Origin: Streptococcus sanguinis | Lineage (GTDB): Bacteria > Bacillota > Bacilli > Lactobacillales > Streptococcaceae | Reading direction: 5' to 3' | NCBI RefSeq assembly: GCF_026781265.1 | Contig: NZ_JAKUVC010000002.1 | Coordinates: forward strand, 310,001 to 374,000 | Length of the DNA: 64,000 nt | The notes under the pieces: model-generated | Database searches by the model: none | The model's input: only the letters and a program-made list of their open reading frames with translations | Told to the model about the DNA's origin: nothing | In this document: positions 7,210-18,084 of the stretch, in pieces | Layout of the letters: each line of letters begins with the position of its first letter | How positions within the stretch are numbered: the stretch's first letter is position 1 | Made by a program: the position numbers and the translations under genes

Positions 7210-8150
7210 TTAAATCCTTTTGCTAACTGAGCAATATCTTCTGGCCGTGTTCGACAGCAACCGCCAAAAAGTCGCACTCCTTGCTCTTGCCAAAGTTTAC
7301 TATTTTCCAGCAAGCTTCGCTCCTGCTCTGGATCATCATGCCAAGTCTTGGTCAAGCCATTATAAGTTTCGCCAGAGTTTGGATAGGTCAGAAAAGGTTT
7401 GTTGCAAACTTGTCCAAGCCCATCTAATAATGGAGCAATTAAATGCGGAGCTGTACAATTAAAACCAACTGCCAAGACTTGTGGACTTTCTTGAGCCAAG
7501 TTTCCTAATTCCTCAATCTTAGTGCCATCTGATATAGCATTCTCCGACTGGGCAACAAAGGACAAATAAGCCTCAGCCTGCGGAAATTCCTCAGCTAAAA
7601 GTCGGAGGATTGCTGCCGCTTCTGCTCCATTTGGAATCGTTTCAATAGCCAACAAGTCGCTCCCAGCTTCTAGTAAAGCTTGAATACGCGGTTGATGAAA
7701 CTCTTGGAATTCTCCCTCGCTCAGCTGGTAGTCTCCCGTATACTCCGAACCATCAGCTAAATAGGCAGCATAAGGCCCTACCGAGCCTGCAACCAGAGGA
7801 TAGGGTCGCTGCTTTTGCTCTTCAGGAGATAATTCTTGCCAGACATTTTCGATTGCCCTCCTTGCTAAGAAGACTGTCTCTTTTAAAAGATTATAACCCT
7901 TTTCAGGAGTTAGTCCTGCCTCTATAAATGCTGGAATACTGGCCTGATAACTGGACGTAGTGATGATGTCACTGCCAGCTCTCACATAGCTTTCATGCAC
8001 ATCTTGAATAATCTGAGGCTGGTCTAATAGGTATTGAGCGGACCAAAGCTTACCAGATACATCATAATCCCGGCTTTCCAACTCTGTACCTAAGGCTCCA
8101 TCTAAAATAATAATTTCTTGCTTGTCAAGCAAATCTTTAAATTTTCCCAT
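7203..8150 (-). CDS. mmuM: Homocysteine S-methyltransferase
   Basis: The 315-residue product begins with the LDGALGTELE motif and has the zinc-binding cysteines of the betaine/S-methylmethionine type: VGFNC about residue 230 and GGCC at 298-299. It transfers a methyl group from S-methylmethionine (or S-adenosylmethionine) to homocysteine, giving methionine. The usual partner permease gene mmuP is not adjacent, so its methyl donor supply is unclear. The ATG has AGGAG upstream. The gene is apparently monocistronic. Confidence 0.9.
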   Translation of the reverse strand: MGKFKDLLDKQEIIILDGALGTELESRDYDVSGKLWSAQYLLDQPQIIQDVHESYVRAGSDIITTSSYQASIPAFIEAGLTPEKGYNLLKETVFLARRAIENVWQELSPEEQKQRPYPLVAGSVGPYAAYLADGSEYTGDYQLSEGEFQEFHQPRIQALLEAGSDLLAIETIPNGAEAAAILRLLAEEFPQAEAYLSFVAQSENAISDGTKIEELGNLAQESPQVLAVGFNCTAPHLIAPLLDGLGQVCNKPFLTYPNSGETYNGLTKTWHDDPEQERSLLENSKLWQEQGVRLFGGCCRTRPEDIAQLAKGFKG

Positions 8151-8180
8151 GCTATACTCCTAGAATCTACGATTAAACAT

Positions 8181-8201
8181 AAAAAGAGGTCTCCCTCTTT
8201 T
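8181..8201 (-). terminator. Terminator of the glucosaminidase gene
   Basis: AAAAGAGG, GAGA and CCTCTTTT followed by T on the minus strand, 13 bases after the stop at 8214. Confidence 0.75.
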
Positions 8202-8213
8202 CTGTCGTCTTCA

Positions 8214-8912
8214 TTAAAATCTATTCGCCCAAGCAGTATCGACATCCAAGATATCTTGAGTAGTGTATTGCTGACGATAAGGATTGTAAACGATATAGCC
8301 AGCACCAGACTCATAGAGTGGTGAATCAAAGCGAGTCAAATCGTATTTTTCAATAATGTAATTCAATTTAGTATTATAGCTGGTATCTGTCGCATAGACA
8401 CCAGTCAGGGCAGCCGTTGCATCCTGATAGGTTGGTGCATTACTCTTCCATGCGCCTGCAAAATGCCCCTGTTTGAGAACCGCAACATAGTCTTGCAGAG
8501 ACTCTACATAGCTAGGATATGAACGGAAGCTATCGTTGATGGTATAAGCATTTCCCTCTCCATCATCTTCCCAAGTCTCCATATTAGCAGACTGACCGTC
8601 ATAGTGACCTTTGATACCGAAAAGGTTATAATGAGGTTCACCAGACAGACTAGACTGTCCTGAACCACTTTCCAAAATAGCCTGTGCAATCATAACAGAG
8701 GCATAAAGATCATTATCCTGTCCCAACTGACGCGCTGGCTCACCGATTTGTGAGATGAAGTAGTCTGTTTGATTCATAGGCTGCTGGTCGCTATTATTGG
8801 CACTAGCAGGGTTAATATGCTTGGCCAAGACGAAACCAACAGCAATCGTTGTTGTCATGATGAATAAAGCTGAAAGGATTCTCTTACCTTTTTTTGAAAT
8901 TCTCTTTTTCAC
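8214..8912 (-). CDS. Secreted or membrane-anchored N-acetylglucosaminidase (GH73)
   Basis: The 232-residue product has a basic N-terminus and one hydrophobic segment (about 11-31, signal or anchor), then a single glucosaminidase domain (about 50-195). Seen motifs are VMIAQAILESGSGQSSLS with the catalytic glutamate of the family, YNLFGIKG, and the later YATDTSYNTKL. GH73 enzymes cut the GlcNAc-MurNAc bond of peptidoglycan, so it probably serves cell separation or wall turnover. There are no wall-binding repeats, so it probably stays near the membrane. It has its own terminator. Confidence 0.85.
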   Translation of the reverse strand: MKKRISKKGKRILSALFIMTTTIAVGFVLAKHINPASANNSDQQPMNQTDYFISQIGEPARQLGQDNDLYASVMIAQAILESGSGQSSLSGEPHYNLFGIKGHYDGQSANMETWEDDGEGNAYTINDSFRSYPSYVESLQDYVAVLKQGHFAGAWKSNAPTYQDATAALTGVYATDTSYNTKLNYIIEKYDLTRFDSPLYESGAGYIVYNPYRQQYTTQDILDVDTAWANRF

Positions 8913-9016
8913 AGCACTTCTCCTGATTAAGATGTTAATGATACCATTGTAACATACTAAAGATTAAAAAAACACTATTGATAATTTACAAGTATATGAC
9001 ATTTTTCGTTTTATTT

Positions 9017-9048
9017 CAAAAAATCCAACTCGAGAAAGAGTTGGATTT
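9017..9048 (-). terminator. Terminator of clpX-ysxC operon
   Basis: AAATCCAACTC, short loop and GAGTTGGATTT then TTT, minus strand, 12 bases past the ysxC stop. Confidence 0.85.
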
Positions 9049-9059
9049 AATTCGTATTA

Positions 9060-9647
9060 TTAAATTTTTGACAAAATCGCGTCCCAAGAAGCATCTAAGC
9101 CATCTTTGGTGACTGAGGAAAAAAGAATGAAATCATCATTTTTGTCAAAGTCCAGCTTTTTCTTAATGGCTGACTCGTGCTTATTCCATTTTCCGCGAGG
9201 AATTTTATCAGCTTTGGTCGCTACTAGAATAACTGGAATGTCATAATATTTCAGAAATTCATACATTTGCACATCATCTGAGCTAGGATCATGCCGAAGA
9301 TCAACAAGACTGACAACCGCTCTGAGATTTTCACGACTGGTCAGATACTCCTCAATCATCCGGCCCCATTTTTCACGCTCTTTTTTGGAAATACGGGCAT
9401 AGCCATAACCTGGCACATCAACAAAACGCAGCTTGTCATCAATGTTGAAAAAGTTTAGCAGCTGCGTTTTTCCAGGTTTTCCTGAGGTTCTCGCTAAATT
9501 TTTACGATTGAGAAGTGTATTGATGAAGCTGGATTTTCCGACGTTTGATCGGCCAGCTAAGGCAATCTCTGGAATATCATCTTGAGGGTAGTGCAATTTA
9601 TTGGCTGCACTCAGCAAAATCTCTGCGTTGTGGGTATTGATTTCCAT
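9060..9647 (-). CDS. ysxC: Ribosome biogenesis GTP-binding protein YsxC/EngB
   Basis: The 195-residue GTPase shows G1 [10 protein letters not shown]3 DVPGYG, and G4 ATKAD, the layout of the EngB/YsxC family needed for late 50S assembly. The ATG at 9647 is preferred because GAGGTG lies six bases upstream; a GTG two codons earlier would sit inside that site. It follows clpX by ten bases, the usual streptococcal arrangement dfr - small gene - clpX - ysxC. Confidence 0.95.
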   Translation of the reverse strand: MEINTHNAEILLSAANKLHYPQDDIPEIALAGRSNVGKSSFINTLLNRKNLARTSGKPGKTQLLNFFNIDDKLRFVDVPGYGYARISKKEREKWGRMIEEYLTSRENLRAVVSLVDLRHDPSSDDVQMYEFLKYYDIPVILVATKADKIPRGKWNKHESAIKKKLDFDKNDDFILFSSVTKDGLDASWDAILSKI

Positions 9648-9657
9648 AAGCACCTCG

Positions 9658-10887
9658 TTAGGCAGTTTCTAGAATAGGCTTATCTGTTCCATCTACTGCT
9701 TCTTTGGTAATACGGACAAGTTTGACATTTTCCTGACTCGGAACTTCAAACATGACATCCATCATAGTTTCTTCAATGATAGAACGAAGACCGCGAGCAC
9801 CTGTTTTACGTTCAATCGCTTTATTGGCAATCTCCTGCAGAGCTTCCTCGTCAAATTCAAGCTTAACGTCATCATAAGATAGAAGTGCCTGATACTGCTT
9901 AATAAGGGCGTTTCTAGGCTCTTTCAAAATCCGAACCAAATCATCAACTGTTAGTTGCTCCAGAGCAGCAAAAACAGGCAAACGGCCAATCAACTCAGGA
10001 ATAATTCCAAACTTTTGAACGTCTTCTGAGATAATTTCCTGCATATAGGACCCATCTTCGTCAATCGCTCGGTTATTCTGACCGAAACCAATGATTTTCT
10101 CACCCAAGCGCTGTTTTACAATTTCTTCAATACCATCAAAAGCACCGCCAACAATGAAGAGAATATTCTTGGTATCAACCTGAATCATTTCCTGCTGCGG
10201 ATGCTTGCGTCCACCTTGCGGCGGTACACTAGCTACTGTTCCTTCGATAATCTTCAAGAGAGCTTGCTGAACTCCTTCACCCGAAACATCACGAGTAATT
10301 GAGACATTCTCACCTTTCTTGGCAATTTTATCAATCTCATCGACATAGATAATGCCGCGTTCTGCACGCTCAATATTAAAGTCAGCAGCCTGCAAAAGCT
10401 TGAGGAGGATATTTTCCACATCTTCCCCGACATAACCGGCTTCAGTCAGAGCTGTTGCGTCCGCAATGGCGAAAGGCACATTGAGGCTGCGAGCTAAAGT
10501 CTGCGCCAGGAAGGTCTTACCTGACCCGGTCGGGCCAATCATCAAAATATTTGACTTTTGAAGTTCCACATCTTCTTCTTCTCGGCTGTCGTGGTAGTTA
10601 ATACGCTTGTAGTGATTATAGACCGCTACTGCTAAGGCACGCTTAGCTCGGTCTTGCCCGATAACATAGTGGTTCAAGATATTAAGCAGCTCCTGAGGTT
10701 TTGGTACCTCAGACAGATCTGCTAGTACTTCCTCGGCTAGCTCTTCACGGATGATTTCCTGCGCCAACTCCACACATTCATTACAGATAAAGGCGTTGTT
10801 ACCAGCAATAATCTTCTGCACCTCATCTTGGTTCTTCCCACAGAAAGAACAAAAAACCATCATATCATCATTACGACTTGTAGGCAT
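9658..10887 (-). CDS. clpX: ClpX, ATP-binding unfoldase subunit of the Clp protease
   Basis: The 409-residue AAA+ protein has the N-terminal C4 zinc finger (Cys13, Cys16, Cys35, Cys38), Walker A GPTGSGKT at 118-125, the pore loop GYVG, Walker [10 protein letters not shown] and the C-terminal small domain. ClpX recognises, unfolds and threads proteins into ClpP; in streptococci it is essential or nearly so. Length and start ([13 protein letters not shown]) match relatives. It is probably cotranscribed with the upstream folA and the 56-codon gene, and with ysxC downstream. Confidence 0.97.
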   Translation of the reverse strand: MPTSRNDDMMVFCSFCGKNQDEVQKIIAGNNAFICNECVELAQEIIREELAEEVLADLSEVPKPQELLNILNHYVIGQDRAKRALAVAVYNHYKRINYHDSREEEDVELQKSNILMIGPTGSGKTFLAQTLARSLNVPFAIADATALTEAGYVGEDVENILLKLLQAADFNIERAERGIIYVDEIDKIAKKGENVSITRDVSGEGVQQALLKIIEGTVASVPPQGGRKHPQQEMIQVDTKNILFIVGGAFDGIEEIVKQRLGEKIIGFGQNNRAIDEDGSYMQEIISEDVQKFGIIPELIGRLPVFAALEQLTVDDLVRILKEPRNALIKQYQALLSYDDVKLEFDEEALQEIANKAIERKTGARGLRSIIEETMMDVMFEVPSQENVKLVRITKEAVDGTDKPILETA

Positions 10888-10938
10888 TGTTTACTCCAAT
10901 TCTAAAATTCTAAATCTATTTATTTTCTTTCGTACATG

Positions 10939-11109
10939 TTAAAAAAGTGTCATATAAAAAGCATGAATGGAATTTACAAGATTTGTAAAAGCATTCAGCA
11001 AAAATAAAGCTGCCAGTCCAAACCGCTTTTTCCGAAATGTTTGAACGGAACAAATAAGACAAATGACACATAAAAAGGCCGTAAAAAAACCAAAAATACT
11101 ACGTTCCAT
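10939..11109 (-). CDS. Small hydrophobic protein between dfr and clpX
   Basis: A 56-codon gene starts with ATG at 11109, three bases after the dihydrofolate reductase stop, with AAGGAAGG inside the end of that gene as ribosome site. The product starts MERSIFGFFTAFLCVICL and contains two hydrophobic segments split by FRKKRFG, ending SIHAFYMTLF. A membrane hairpin is likely. I recall a similar short hypothetical in the same place in S. pneumoniae, so the position appears conserved. The function is unknown; coupling to dfr and clpX suggests operon membership. Confidence 0.8.
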   Translation of the reverse strand: MERSIFGFFTAFLCVICLICSVQTFRKKRFGLAALFLLNAFTNLVNSIHAFYMTLF

Positions 11110-11111
11110 TC

Positions 11112-11624
11112 TTACGAGTCCTTCCTTTGATATCTTTTTATAGTAAAATCATAAGGGTTCTTTTCATCTTTGGTATGAAATTCACTGCTAACTTCCTGAT
11201 AAGGAGTCCAGTCAAATGTCTCAGGGAAATAGGTATCTCCTTCCAACTTAGCAGAAATCTGAGTCTGAATCAATTCTTCCAAATACGGCTCAAAAGCTCT
11301 GATAATTTGCGCTCCGCCGATAATATACAAGTTTCTATCCTGCTTGTGGTACCATTCCAAAACATCTTCCACATTGCTGAACAGCAAAACATTTTCATTG
11401 TCAACTTGATAGTTCTTGTCCCTGCTCAAAATCAGGCTGATTCGATTTGGCAAAACGCGGCGCTGCAGACCATCAAAGGTCACTCGGCCCATCAAAATAG
11501 CATGTCCAGTCGTCGTTGCCTTAAAATGATGCAATTCTGCTGGGAGATGCCAAGGCATGACCTTGTCTTTTCCAATCAGACCATCCTCTGCCTGAGCCCA
11601 AATGGCAATAATCTTCTTTGTCAT
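11112..11624 (-). CDS. folA: Dihydrofolate reductase
   Basis: The 170-residue enzyme shows [23 protein letters not shown] split over the usual N-terminal motifs (GLIG and MPWHLP), [11 protein letters not shown] and YIIGGAQI. It reduces dihydrofolate with NADPH, regenerating the cofactor spent by thymidylate synthase. That synthase gene lies immediately upstream (11749-12588) and probably shares transcription. An extended -10 (TGATAGAAT, near 11655-11663) could give additional initiation. Trimethoprim target. Confidence 0.95.
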   Translation of the reverse strand: MTKKIIAIWAQAEDGLIGKDKVMPWHLPAELHHFKATTTGHAILMGRVTFDGLQRRVLPNRISLILSRDKNYQVDNENVLLFSNVEDVLEWYHKQDRNLYIIGGAQIIRAFEPYLEELIQTQISAKLEGDTYFPETFDWTPYQEVSSEFHTKDEKNPYDFTIKRYQRKDS

Positions 11625-11748
11625 CCTTTTATCCTTTGTATTAGTAACTCTATTCTATCAAATTTGCTGTAAAAAGGCATGTTTAAAGTATGATTCAAGC
11701 AGAACTTTTGCAGAGGTTGGCAGTTTTCGCATACACTTATCAAAATCG

Positions 11749-12588
11749 TTAAATAGCCAAATCGAACTTCAGCTGAGGTTTAACGGGGTCATAGTCAAGC
11801 AAGTCAAAATCTTCTGCTTTAATATCAAAGAAATTAGTCCCATCAGGCACATTTAAAACGAGTCGAGGTTGACAGTAGCTAGGTTCCCGACGCAATAGCT
11901 CTGCCGCCTGCTCAAACTGATTGTCATAGATATGCAAGTTATTGATAAAGTAAAAGAACTTGCCGACCTTCCAGCCAAAATGCTTGGCAATCATCATCTG
12001 CAGGGCCACATACTGCATAGCGTTGATATGGTGAGCAACTAACATATCATTTGACCGCTGAGTCAGAGTCGCATCCAGATAAATTTCTCCCTCCACACGA
12101 CGAACGTCAAACATGGTTTGAAAAGCACATGGAAGTAGGCCATCTGTTTCTTCAAAAGCTTCATAATCCCAGAGAGAGATGATATTGCGACGATTCCAAG
12201 GATTGGCTTCCAGCTGTTGAAGAATTTTATGGATAATATCATGCTTCTTGACAACAGCTCCGTAGCGCTGCCCGATAGTCCCCGTATCGCCAACTTCCCA
12301 GTCATTCCAATAGTGAACATTATACTTGTCGTTGAGCAGTTCCAGACTATTAGACTGGTCTTGATAAATCCAAAGGACTTCCTTGATGGCAGACTTGATG
12401 GCAATAGGGCGCAGAGTCGTAATAGGGAACTCGCCCTTGCTCAAATCGTATTCCGCAAAAGAACCAGTGATATATTTAGAGTTAGCTACATTTCCATCCT
12501 TGTAGCGTGGACGGGCATTTTCAGAAAAAACACCTTGCTCCAGAATTTTTTTAATATTCTCTTTGAAAATTGTATCTGCTAACGCCAT
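11749..12588 (-). CDS. thyA: Thymidylate synthase
   Basis: The 279-residue enzyme methylates dUMP to dTMP using methylene-tetrahydrofolate. Visible signatures are [14 protein letters not shown] with the catalytic cysteine, [17 protein letters not shown] around the folate/dUMP site, and [12 protein letters not shown] near the C-terminus. Length fits the ThyA type found in lactobacilli and streptococci. An AAGGAG site precedes the ATG. It neighbours folA, its functional partner in the folate cycle. Confidence 0.96.
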   Translation of the reverse strand: MALADTIFKENIKKILEQGVFSENARPRYKDGNVANSKYITGSFAEYDLSKGEFPITTLRPIAIKSAIKEVLWIYQDQSNSLELLNDKYNVHYWNDWEVGDTGTIGQRYGAVVKKHDIIHKILQQLEANPWNRRNIISLWDYEAFEETDGLLPCAFQTMFDVRRVEGEIYLDATLTQRSNDMLVAHHINAMQYVALQMMIAKHFGWKVGKFFYFINNLHIYDNQFEQAAELLRREPSYCQPRLVLNVPDGTNFFDIKAEDFDLLDYDPVKPQLKFDLAI

Positions 12589-12637
12589 GATTTCTCCTTC
12601 GTTCAGTGAGCTTTTTCTAGTATAGCAAATTTTCTAT

Positions 12638-12670
12638 AAAAATTCTCCTACAGACCTTTCTGCAGGAGAA
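12638..12670 (-). terminator. Terminator of the glucokinase gene
   Basis: TTCTCCTGCAGA, AAGG and TCTGTAGGAGAA form a 12-bp stem with one G-T pair, followed by TTTTTAT, minus strand. Confidence 0.88.
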
Positions 12671-12692
12671 CAAATAAAGCAAACTTGTTGAA

Positions 12693-13652
12693 TTATTGTA
12701 AAACCAATGATGCTGCCCCAATAACACCAGCATCATTTCCAAGAGTAGCCAAGGCCAACTTAGTTGAAGTACGAACCTGTGGGAAGCTATTTTCTTCATA
12801 AACCTTGCGCACGCCATCCAGTAGGAAATCACCCGCAGCTGATACGCCACCACCGATAACGATTGTAGATGGGTTGAGGATAGAGCCGATATTGGCACAA
12901 GCAATTCCTAAATAACGAGCAAAATTGCGATAGACAATCAGAGCCAGCTCATCGCCTTCTTTCGCCAAGTCAAAGACAACTTTTGCATTGACATCTTCAC
13001 CGTTGTCGATCAGTTTTTTCAGCTCAGCATCACCAGCATACTCATCAGCATAGCGGCGAGTCAGATTGACAATACCAGTCGCGGATGCAACCGTCTCCAA
13101 GCAGCCTTTCTTGCCACAAGTACACTGAATTGGCTGATCAAAGTCAACAGTGATGTGACCCAACTCTCCTGCTGCTCCAGCAAGTCCGTGCAAGAGCTTG
13201 CCTTCTGCAACAATTCCTCCGCCAACACCTGTACCCAGTGTCATAAAGACTACATCAGGCTGGTTTTCTCCAGCGCCCATCCAACGTTCACCCAAAGCAG
13301 CAACGTTAGCGTCGTTGTCAATATAGAAAGGAATCCCTGTCGCTTTTTCAATCTTATCCTTGACCGGCTGCAACGCCTTCCAATTGAGGTTGTAAGCACC
13401 GATAACAGTCCCTTTCTCACGGTTAACTACTCCTGGCGAGCCCATACCAATCCCGATAAAATCCTCTGCAGAAAGCTGAAGCAAGTCCAAACGATGCAGG
13501 ATTGACTCAATCATATCATCTACAATGTGACTACCTTCGTCCAAAATATTGGTTTTAATGGACCATTTTTCTTGGATTTCGCCCTCTGAGGTTAAAATAG
13601 CAAACTTAATAGATGTTCCACCAAGGTCAATTCCGATTATTTTTTTCGACAT
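12693..13652 (-). CDS. glk: Glucokinase (ROK family)
   Basis: The 319-residue ROK kinase starts with the phosphate motif GIDLGGTSIKFA, has GHITVD with the zinc-ligand histidine, and the zinc knuckle CTCGKKGCLE. It phosphorylates glucose released inside the cell by disaccharide cleavage, complementing PTS glucose uptake; streptococcal glucokinase is also implicated in carbon repression. There is a good TATAAT with extended TG (about 13684-13692) upstream and a strong terminator downstream, so it is transcribed alone. Confidence 0.94.
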   Translation of the reverse strand: MSKKIIGIDLGGTSIKFAILTSEGEIQEKWSIKTNILDEGSHIVDDMIESILHRLDLLQLSAEDFIGIGMGSPGVVNREKGTVIGAYNLNWKALQPVKDKIEKATGIPFYIDNDANVAALGERWMGAGENQPDVVFMTLGTGVGGGIVAEGKLLHGLAGAAGELGHITVDFDQPIQCTCGKKGCLETVASATGIVNLTRRYADEYAGDAELKKLIDNGEDVNAKVVFDLAKEGDELALIVYRNFARYLGIACANIGSILNPSTIVIGGGVSAAGDFLLDGVRKVYEENSFPQVRTSTKLALATLGNDAGVIGAASLVLQ

Positions 13653-13764
13653 GATATTCTCCTCTGTGTTTTATTTATCATCATTATATCAGATTTTTCC
13701 AGTAAGGAAAAGGTTTGCATAAAGAAAAGTGAAAATCGAATTCTTCTTTATTCCCAAAGTAAAC

Positions 13765-14175
13765 TCACAAGTCTTTTGTATAATAATATCTTTCACCAGT
13801 ATAGGGGTATTCTTTCAACGCGAACACTTCTGTATAGCCGTGCTTTTTATAAAAATCCGGGGCTTGAAATTGATACGTATCTACAAATGAATATTTGCAT
13901 TTCCTTTCTCTAGCTTCCTGTTCAACCTTGCACAGTATTTTTGAACCTATGCCTTGCCCTCGCAAATCCTCGCTCACATACAAATACTCAATCTCCAGCC
14001 AATTTCCAAAAGTTTCGGCCGCCATACCAGCCAGCAGATTTCCTTGTTCGTCTTCTACATAGATATTAAGAGGCTCACTTTTGGATGGCTCCCTCTTAGA
14101 TTGATTATAAGCCCTGATTAAGTTTCCAAGTTCTTGTGTTTTCTTCGAGTCGGTATTTTCCAATCTTAGTTTCAT
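13765..14175 (-). CDS. GNAT family N-acetyltransferase
   Basis: The 136-residue protein has a single GNAT fold: the acetyl-CoA motif A RGQGIGSKIL (about 80-90), preceded by EIEYLYVSEDLR, and a later FYKKHGYTEVF. Its substrate is not identifiable. It is placed between glk and the ABC-F gene uup without close coupling to either. Confidence 0.8.
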   Translation of the reverse strand: MKLRLENTDSKKTQELGNLIRAYNQSKREPSKSEPLNIYVEDEQGNLLAGMAAETFGNWLEIEYLYVSEDLRGQGIGSKILCKVEQEARERKCKYSFVDTYQFQAPDFYKKHGYTEVFALKEYPYTGERYYYTKDL

Positions 14176-14215
14176 AGATGCCTCCGTTTAGATTTCTGCC
14201 TAAACACTTCTTCTT

Positions 14216-16084
14216 TCATCCATCTAACCCGGTCAGATATTCATAGCGCTCGTATTTTTCCAGCAGTTTTTCGTTCTGCTCATCCAGTTCTTGCTGGAGT
14301 TGAGACAGTCGAGCAAAGTCAGAGCCATTCTCCTGCATGGCCGCTTCAATCTCAGAAATCCGCTCTTCCAGCGCCTCGATATCAGCTTCGATAGTCTCCC
14401 ACTCCTGCTTTTCAAAGTAGGACATGCGCTTTTTTTCCTCACGCACTTTGGTTGATTTTTCCTTTTCAGTCTTTTGGGAAATGGCAGAGCTTTCAGCCAG
14501 AAAGGCTTTTTCATCTATGTAATCTGTGTAATTTCCGAAAAACTCTCTGATACTTCCATCCTCAAAAGCCAAAATCTTGCTGGCTACCTTGTCTAGAAAA
14601 TATCGGTCATGGCTGACTGTAATAACTGGCCCGGCAAAGCCCTGCAAAAAATTCTCCAAGACCGTCAGAGTTGCAATATCCAAATCATTGGTCGGCTCGT
14701 CAAGAAGCAAGACATTGGGCTTTTCCAAGAGAAGCTTGAGCAGATAAAGGCGTTTTTTCTCTCCACCAGATAGCTTTTCAATCAAAGTCCCATGAGTAGA
14801 TCGAGGGAAGAGAAACTGCTCCAAGAGTTCTGCAATGGAAGTCGTTCCACTGCCTATATTGACCTCCTCAGCCACTTCTTGCAGGTAATTGATGACCCGC
14901 TTAGACTCATCCAAACCCTCGATCTGCTGAGAGAAATAGGCCACACGAACTGTCTCTCCGATAATGAGCTGACCAGCCCGAGGCTGAAGTTTACCGGCAA
15001 TCAGATTGAGCAAGGTTGACTTGCCGACACCGTTATCTCCGACGATGCCTATGCGGTCCTTGTTCTGGATTAAAAGACTAAATTGAGAGAGAATAGTCTT
15101 CTGGTCATAAGCAAAGTCTACATTTTGAAACTCGATGACCTTCTTACCGATACGGCTGGTTTCAAAGTTCATTTCCAGATTACTGTCAATCGTCTGGTCT
15201 GCCAAATCTTTCTTGAGGTCATGAAAACGATTGATCCGAGCCTGTTGCTTGGTTGCCCGAGCCTGAGGCTGCCGTCTCATCCAGGACAACTCCTGCTTGT
15301 ATAGCTGCTGCTTCTTATGAAGCAAGGCTGCATCTCGCTCATCCTGATCTGCCTTGAGACGGACATAATCTTGATAATTTCCCTGGTATTCAATCAAGCG
15401 ACCGCCATCCAGCTCAAAAATCCGTGTCGAAATATTATCCAAGAAATAGCGATCATGGGTGATGAAAAGGACGGTCTTCTTTGAATTTTTCAAGAAATGC
15501 GTCAGCCATTCAATGGTATCAATATCTAGGTGGTTGGTCGGCTCGTCCAGCAAGAGCAAATCGGCATCACCTAAGAGAACCTGGGCCAGCTGCACTCGGC
15601 GGCGAAGGCCTCCTGATAACTGACCAACCTTGAGAGACAGATTAGTCAGACCAAGCTTGGACAGAACCGTCTTGACCTGACTTTCGATTTCCCAAGCATG
15701 GAGCGAGTCCATCTCGGCCATAACTGCTTCTAGTCTAGACTGCTGACTTTCATCATAAGCCGTCAGGAGCAGCTCATACTCTCGAATCAACTGCATTTCC
15801 CGTAAATCACTGGATAAAACGGTGTCAAGCACCGTCTGCTCCTCATCAAAATCAGGCTCCTGAGTCAGATAAGTAATTTTATAGCCCGTCTTAGCAGAAA
15901 AAGGGCTGACATCGCCGTCAAAGCGCGACTTGCCCGACAACACATCCAGCAGCGTTGTCTTACCTGTTCCATTGACACCAATCAGACCAATCCGGTCTAG
16001 GTCATGAATGATAAAGGAAATATCCCGAAAAACAGTTTTATCTCCTACTGATTTGGTTAGCTTGTCAACGATAAAATCGCTCAT
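14216..16084 (-). CDS. uup: ABC-F ATPase, Uup type
   Basis: The 622-residue soluble protein has two ABC domains without membrane segments. Walker A is GVNGTGKTT (about 36-44) in the first and GDNGVGKST in the second; the signatures are LSGGLRRR and LSGGEKKR. A linker of about 80 residues (P-site-reaching region) and a C-terminal coiled coil (about 545-620) complete it. That C-terminal coiled coil distinguishes Uup from EttA-like members. ABC-F proteins act on the ribosome or on DNA/ribosome assembly rather than transport. Its start overlaps the end of cca by four bases, indicating translational coupling. Confidence 0.88.
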   Translation of the reverse strand: MSDFIVDKLTKSVGDKTVFRDISFIIHDLDRIGLIGVNGTGKTTLLDVLSGKSRFDGDVSPFSAKTGYKITYLTQEPDFDEEQTVLDTVLSSDLREMQLIREYELLLTAYDESQQSRLEAVMAEMDSLHAWEIESQVKTVLSKLGLTNLSLKVGQLSGGLRRRVQLAQVLLGDADLLLLDEPTNHLDIDTIEWLTHFLKNSKKTVLFITHDRYFLDNISTRIFELDGGRLIEYQGNYQDYVRLKADQDERDAALLHKKQQLYKQELSWMRRQPQARATKQQARINRFHDLKKDLADQTIDSNLEMNFETSRIGKKVIEFQNVDFAYDQKTILSQFSLLIQNKDRIGIVGDNGVGKSTLLNLIAGKLQPRAGQLIIGETVRVAYFSQQIEGLDESKRVINYLQEVAEEVNIGSGTTSIAELLEQFLFPRSTHGTLIEKLSGGEKKRLYLLKLLLEKPNVLLLDEPTNDLDIATLTVLENFLQGFAGPVITVSHDRYFLDKVASKILAFEDGSIREFFGNYTDYIDEKAFLAESSAISQKTEKEKSTKVREEKKRMSYFEKQEWETIEADIEALEERISEIEAAMQENGSDFARLSQLQQELDEQNEKLLEKYERYEYLTGLDG

Positions 16085-17280
16085 TTCTTCTCCTCGATAT
16101 AGGCGTAAATAGCCTCTAGCTCATTAGGCAAGCGGCCATCTACAATAGCGTATTCCAACTCTTTTAGAATTTGACCAAGTTTTGGTCCTGGCTCAAAGCC
16201 GAACACCTGCATCAGCATGCCGCCATTGACCACCATTTCCTGTTTGTTATGAATAGTCAGACTGGCATCAAGATTCTGAATTGCGGAGAAATCAACTGCC
16301 AAACCTTGCGCCTGTCGAAGCTCCTCTGCTTGTAGCAATAAGTCAATATCATAGTCATAGCAGTCTCGCTTGGTCAAGTCTCGTTCTGAGCGAATGGCCG
16401 CAATCTCAACTAAATCTTGTACTTTATTAGCAAATTCACGAGAAGTCTTCCATTTTTTTAGAAAGTCTTTAACATTTTGCACATCCAAAGCCAATAAAAG
16501 TGCTGCCCAAGCTTGCTCGGATGCTGAAAAGAAAAAATCTGAAGCCAAGTCAAAGAGCCGTTCTAACTTAGCTCTGCTTCCCTTCAAATCTGGCAAAAAT
16601 TCTATGGCACCGCTTGTCAAGAGTGCCTCTAAACCCTTGCGCCAAAACGGAGCCAGCAAGAGCTTGTCAAACTCGATAAAAATTCGTTCAACTGAAATTT
16701 TTTCCAACAAGGGAGCACAATCCTTCATAGCTACGAAAGTATCTTGCTCCAGATCAAAATCTAAGGCAGCCTGAAAACGAAAACCCCGCATGATACGGAG
16801 AGCATCTTCATTAAAACGCTCTGCAGCAGTTCCAACTGCCCGCAAAATCTGATTTTCCAAGTCATCCAAGCCTTGGAAAAGATCAATAACTTGGCCGTTT
16901 TCATCCAATGCTAGAGCATTGATGGTGAAATCGCGCCGCTTGAGATCTTCTTCCAACGAGCGCACAAAAGAAACCTTGCTGGGCCTGCGGTAGTCCACAT
17001 AGACATCCTCGGTCCGGAAAGTTGTCACTTCATATTCACGGTTATTTTCCAGAACCAAGACAGTTCCATGCTCAATCCCCACATCAACTGTCCGGTCAAA
17101 GATACGCTTGGTTTCCTCAGGATAGCTGGAGCTAGCGATATCCACATCGTGAATAGGTCGCTGCAAAAGGGCATCTCGAACAGAGCCCCCAACAAAATAA
17201 GCTTCAAAGCCAGCCGCTTTTATCTTCTCTAATACTGGCAAAGCCTCCTGAAATTCAGAAGGCAGAGTTTCTAATCTCAT
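16081..17280 (-). CDS. cca: CCA-adding tRNA nucleotidyltransferase
   Basis: The 399-residue enzyme adds or repairs the 3' CCA of tRNAs. The N-terminal catalytic motif [11 protein letters not shown] is followed by the carboxylates DVDIASS, then [10 protein letters not shown] and [10 protein letters not shown] with the nucleotide-selecting EDALR region. Size and motifs fit the Gram-positive class II enzymes. It overlaps dapB upstream and uup downstream by four bases each, so all three are one translational chain. Confidence 0.95.
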   Translation of the reverse strand: MRLETLPSEFQEALPVLEKIKAAGFEAYFVGGSVRDALLQRPIHDVDIASSSYPEETKRIFDRTVDVGIEHGTVLVLENNREYEVTTFRTEDVYVDYRRPSKVSFVRSLEEDLKRRDFTINALALDENGQVIDLFQGLDDLENQILRAVGTAAERFNEDALRIMRGFRFQAALDFDLEQDTFVAMKDCAPLLEKISVERIFIEFDKLLLAPFWRKGLEALLTSGAIEFLPDLKGSRAKLERLFDLASDFFFSASEQAWAALLLALDVQNVKDFLKKWKTSREFANKVQDLVEIAAIRSERDLTKRDCYDYDIDLLLQAEELRQAQGLAVDFSAIQNLDASLTIHNKQEMVVNGGMLMQVFGFEPGPKLGQILKELEYAIVDGRLPNELEAIYAYIEEKK

Positions 17281-18044
17281 AGTAAATGTTCCAATCCATA
17301 GACTAATTCTGAGCGTTTGACAACTTCTTTAATGGCAAGATTAACCCCTGTCATAAAGGAAGCACGGTCATAGGAATCATGTCGCATGGTCAATCCCTCT
17401 CCCTGGCTGCCGAAGATTACTTCTTGATGGGCAACCAAACCTGGCAAGCGGACCGAATGAATACGCATGCCATCGAAATCAGCTCCGCGGGCGCCAACTA
17501 TAGACTCTTCCTCATCAGCAGCTCCCTGCTGCTTGCTTGGTCTGACTTGACTGATGAGCTCGGCTGTCTTGATAGCCGTCCCACTCGGAGCATCCTTTTT
17601 CTGATCATGATGCAACTCGATAATTTCTACATTTGCAAAATACTTAGCTGCCTGAGCTGCAAACTGCATTAGTAAAACAGCCCCCAAAGCAAAGTTTGGA
17701 GCAATCAATCCACCCAGCTTCTTTTCCCTAGACAGTGTGATTAACTCTTCCAACTGCTCAGGAGTAAAACCTGTAGTTCCGACCACTGGGCAAAATCCCT
17801 GTTCTAGGGCGAAGCGAGTATTGTCATAAGCTACTTTTGGGGTTGTAAAATCAACCCAGACATGGGCTTCCAGTCCAGCCAATTCTTCCTTGGCATTGAA
17901 GACGGGAACACCAGCCACTTCTTTTTCATCCGTAAAGGGATCCAGCAGTCCAACTAATTCTAGTTCAGAATCTTCTGTTACCATTTTATAGGCTGCTTGA
18001 CCCATTTTCCCTTTAAAACCAGCAATAATAACTTTGATACTCAT
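17277..18044 (-). CDS. dapB: 4-hydroxy-tetrahydrodipicolinate reductase
   Basis: The 255-residue product has an N-terminal NAD(P)-binding [11 protein letters not shown] and the active-site signature [15 protein letters not shown]. It performs the second committed step of lysine/diaminopimelate synthesis; in streptococci the lysine also feeds peptidoglycan crosslinks. It is transcribed after degV and DUF1149 genes and ahead of cca and uup, an arrangement known from pneumococci. The ATG has AGGAGG upstream. Confidence 0.95.
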   Translation of the reverse strand: MSIKVIIAGFKGKMGQAAYKMVTEDSELELVGLLDPFTDEKEVAGVPVFNAKEELAGLEAHVWVDFTTPKVAYDNTRFALEQGFCPVVGTTGFTPEQLEELITLSREKKLGGLIAPNFALGAVLLMQFAAQAAKYFANVEIIELHHDQKKDAPSGTAIKTAELISQVRPSKQQGAADEEESIVGARGADFDGMRIHSVRLPGLVAHQEVIFGSQGEGLTMRHDSYDRASFMTGVNLAIKEVVKRSELVYGLEHLL

Positions 18045-18084
18045 GTTTTCCTCCTTACAGAGACAAGCTCAGATATTCAGACAA

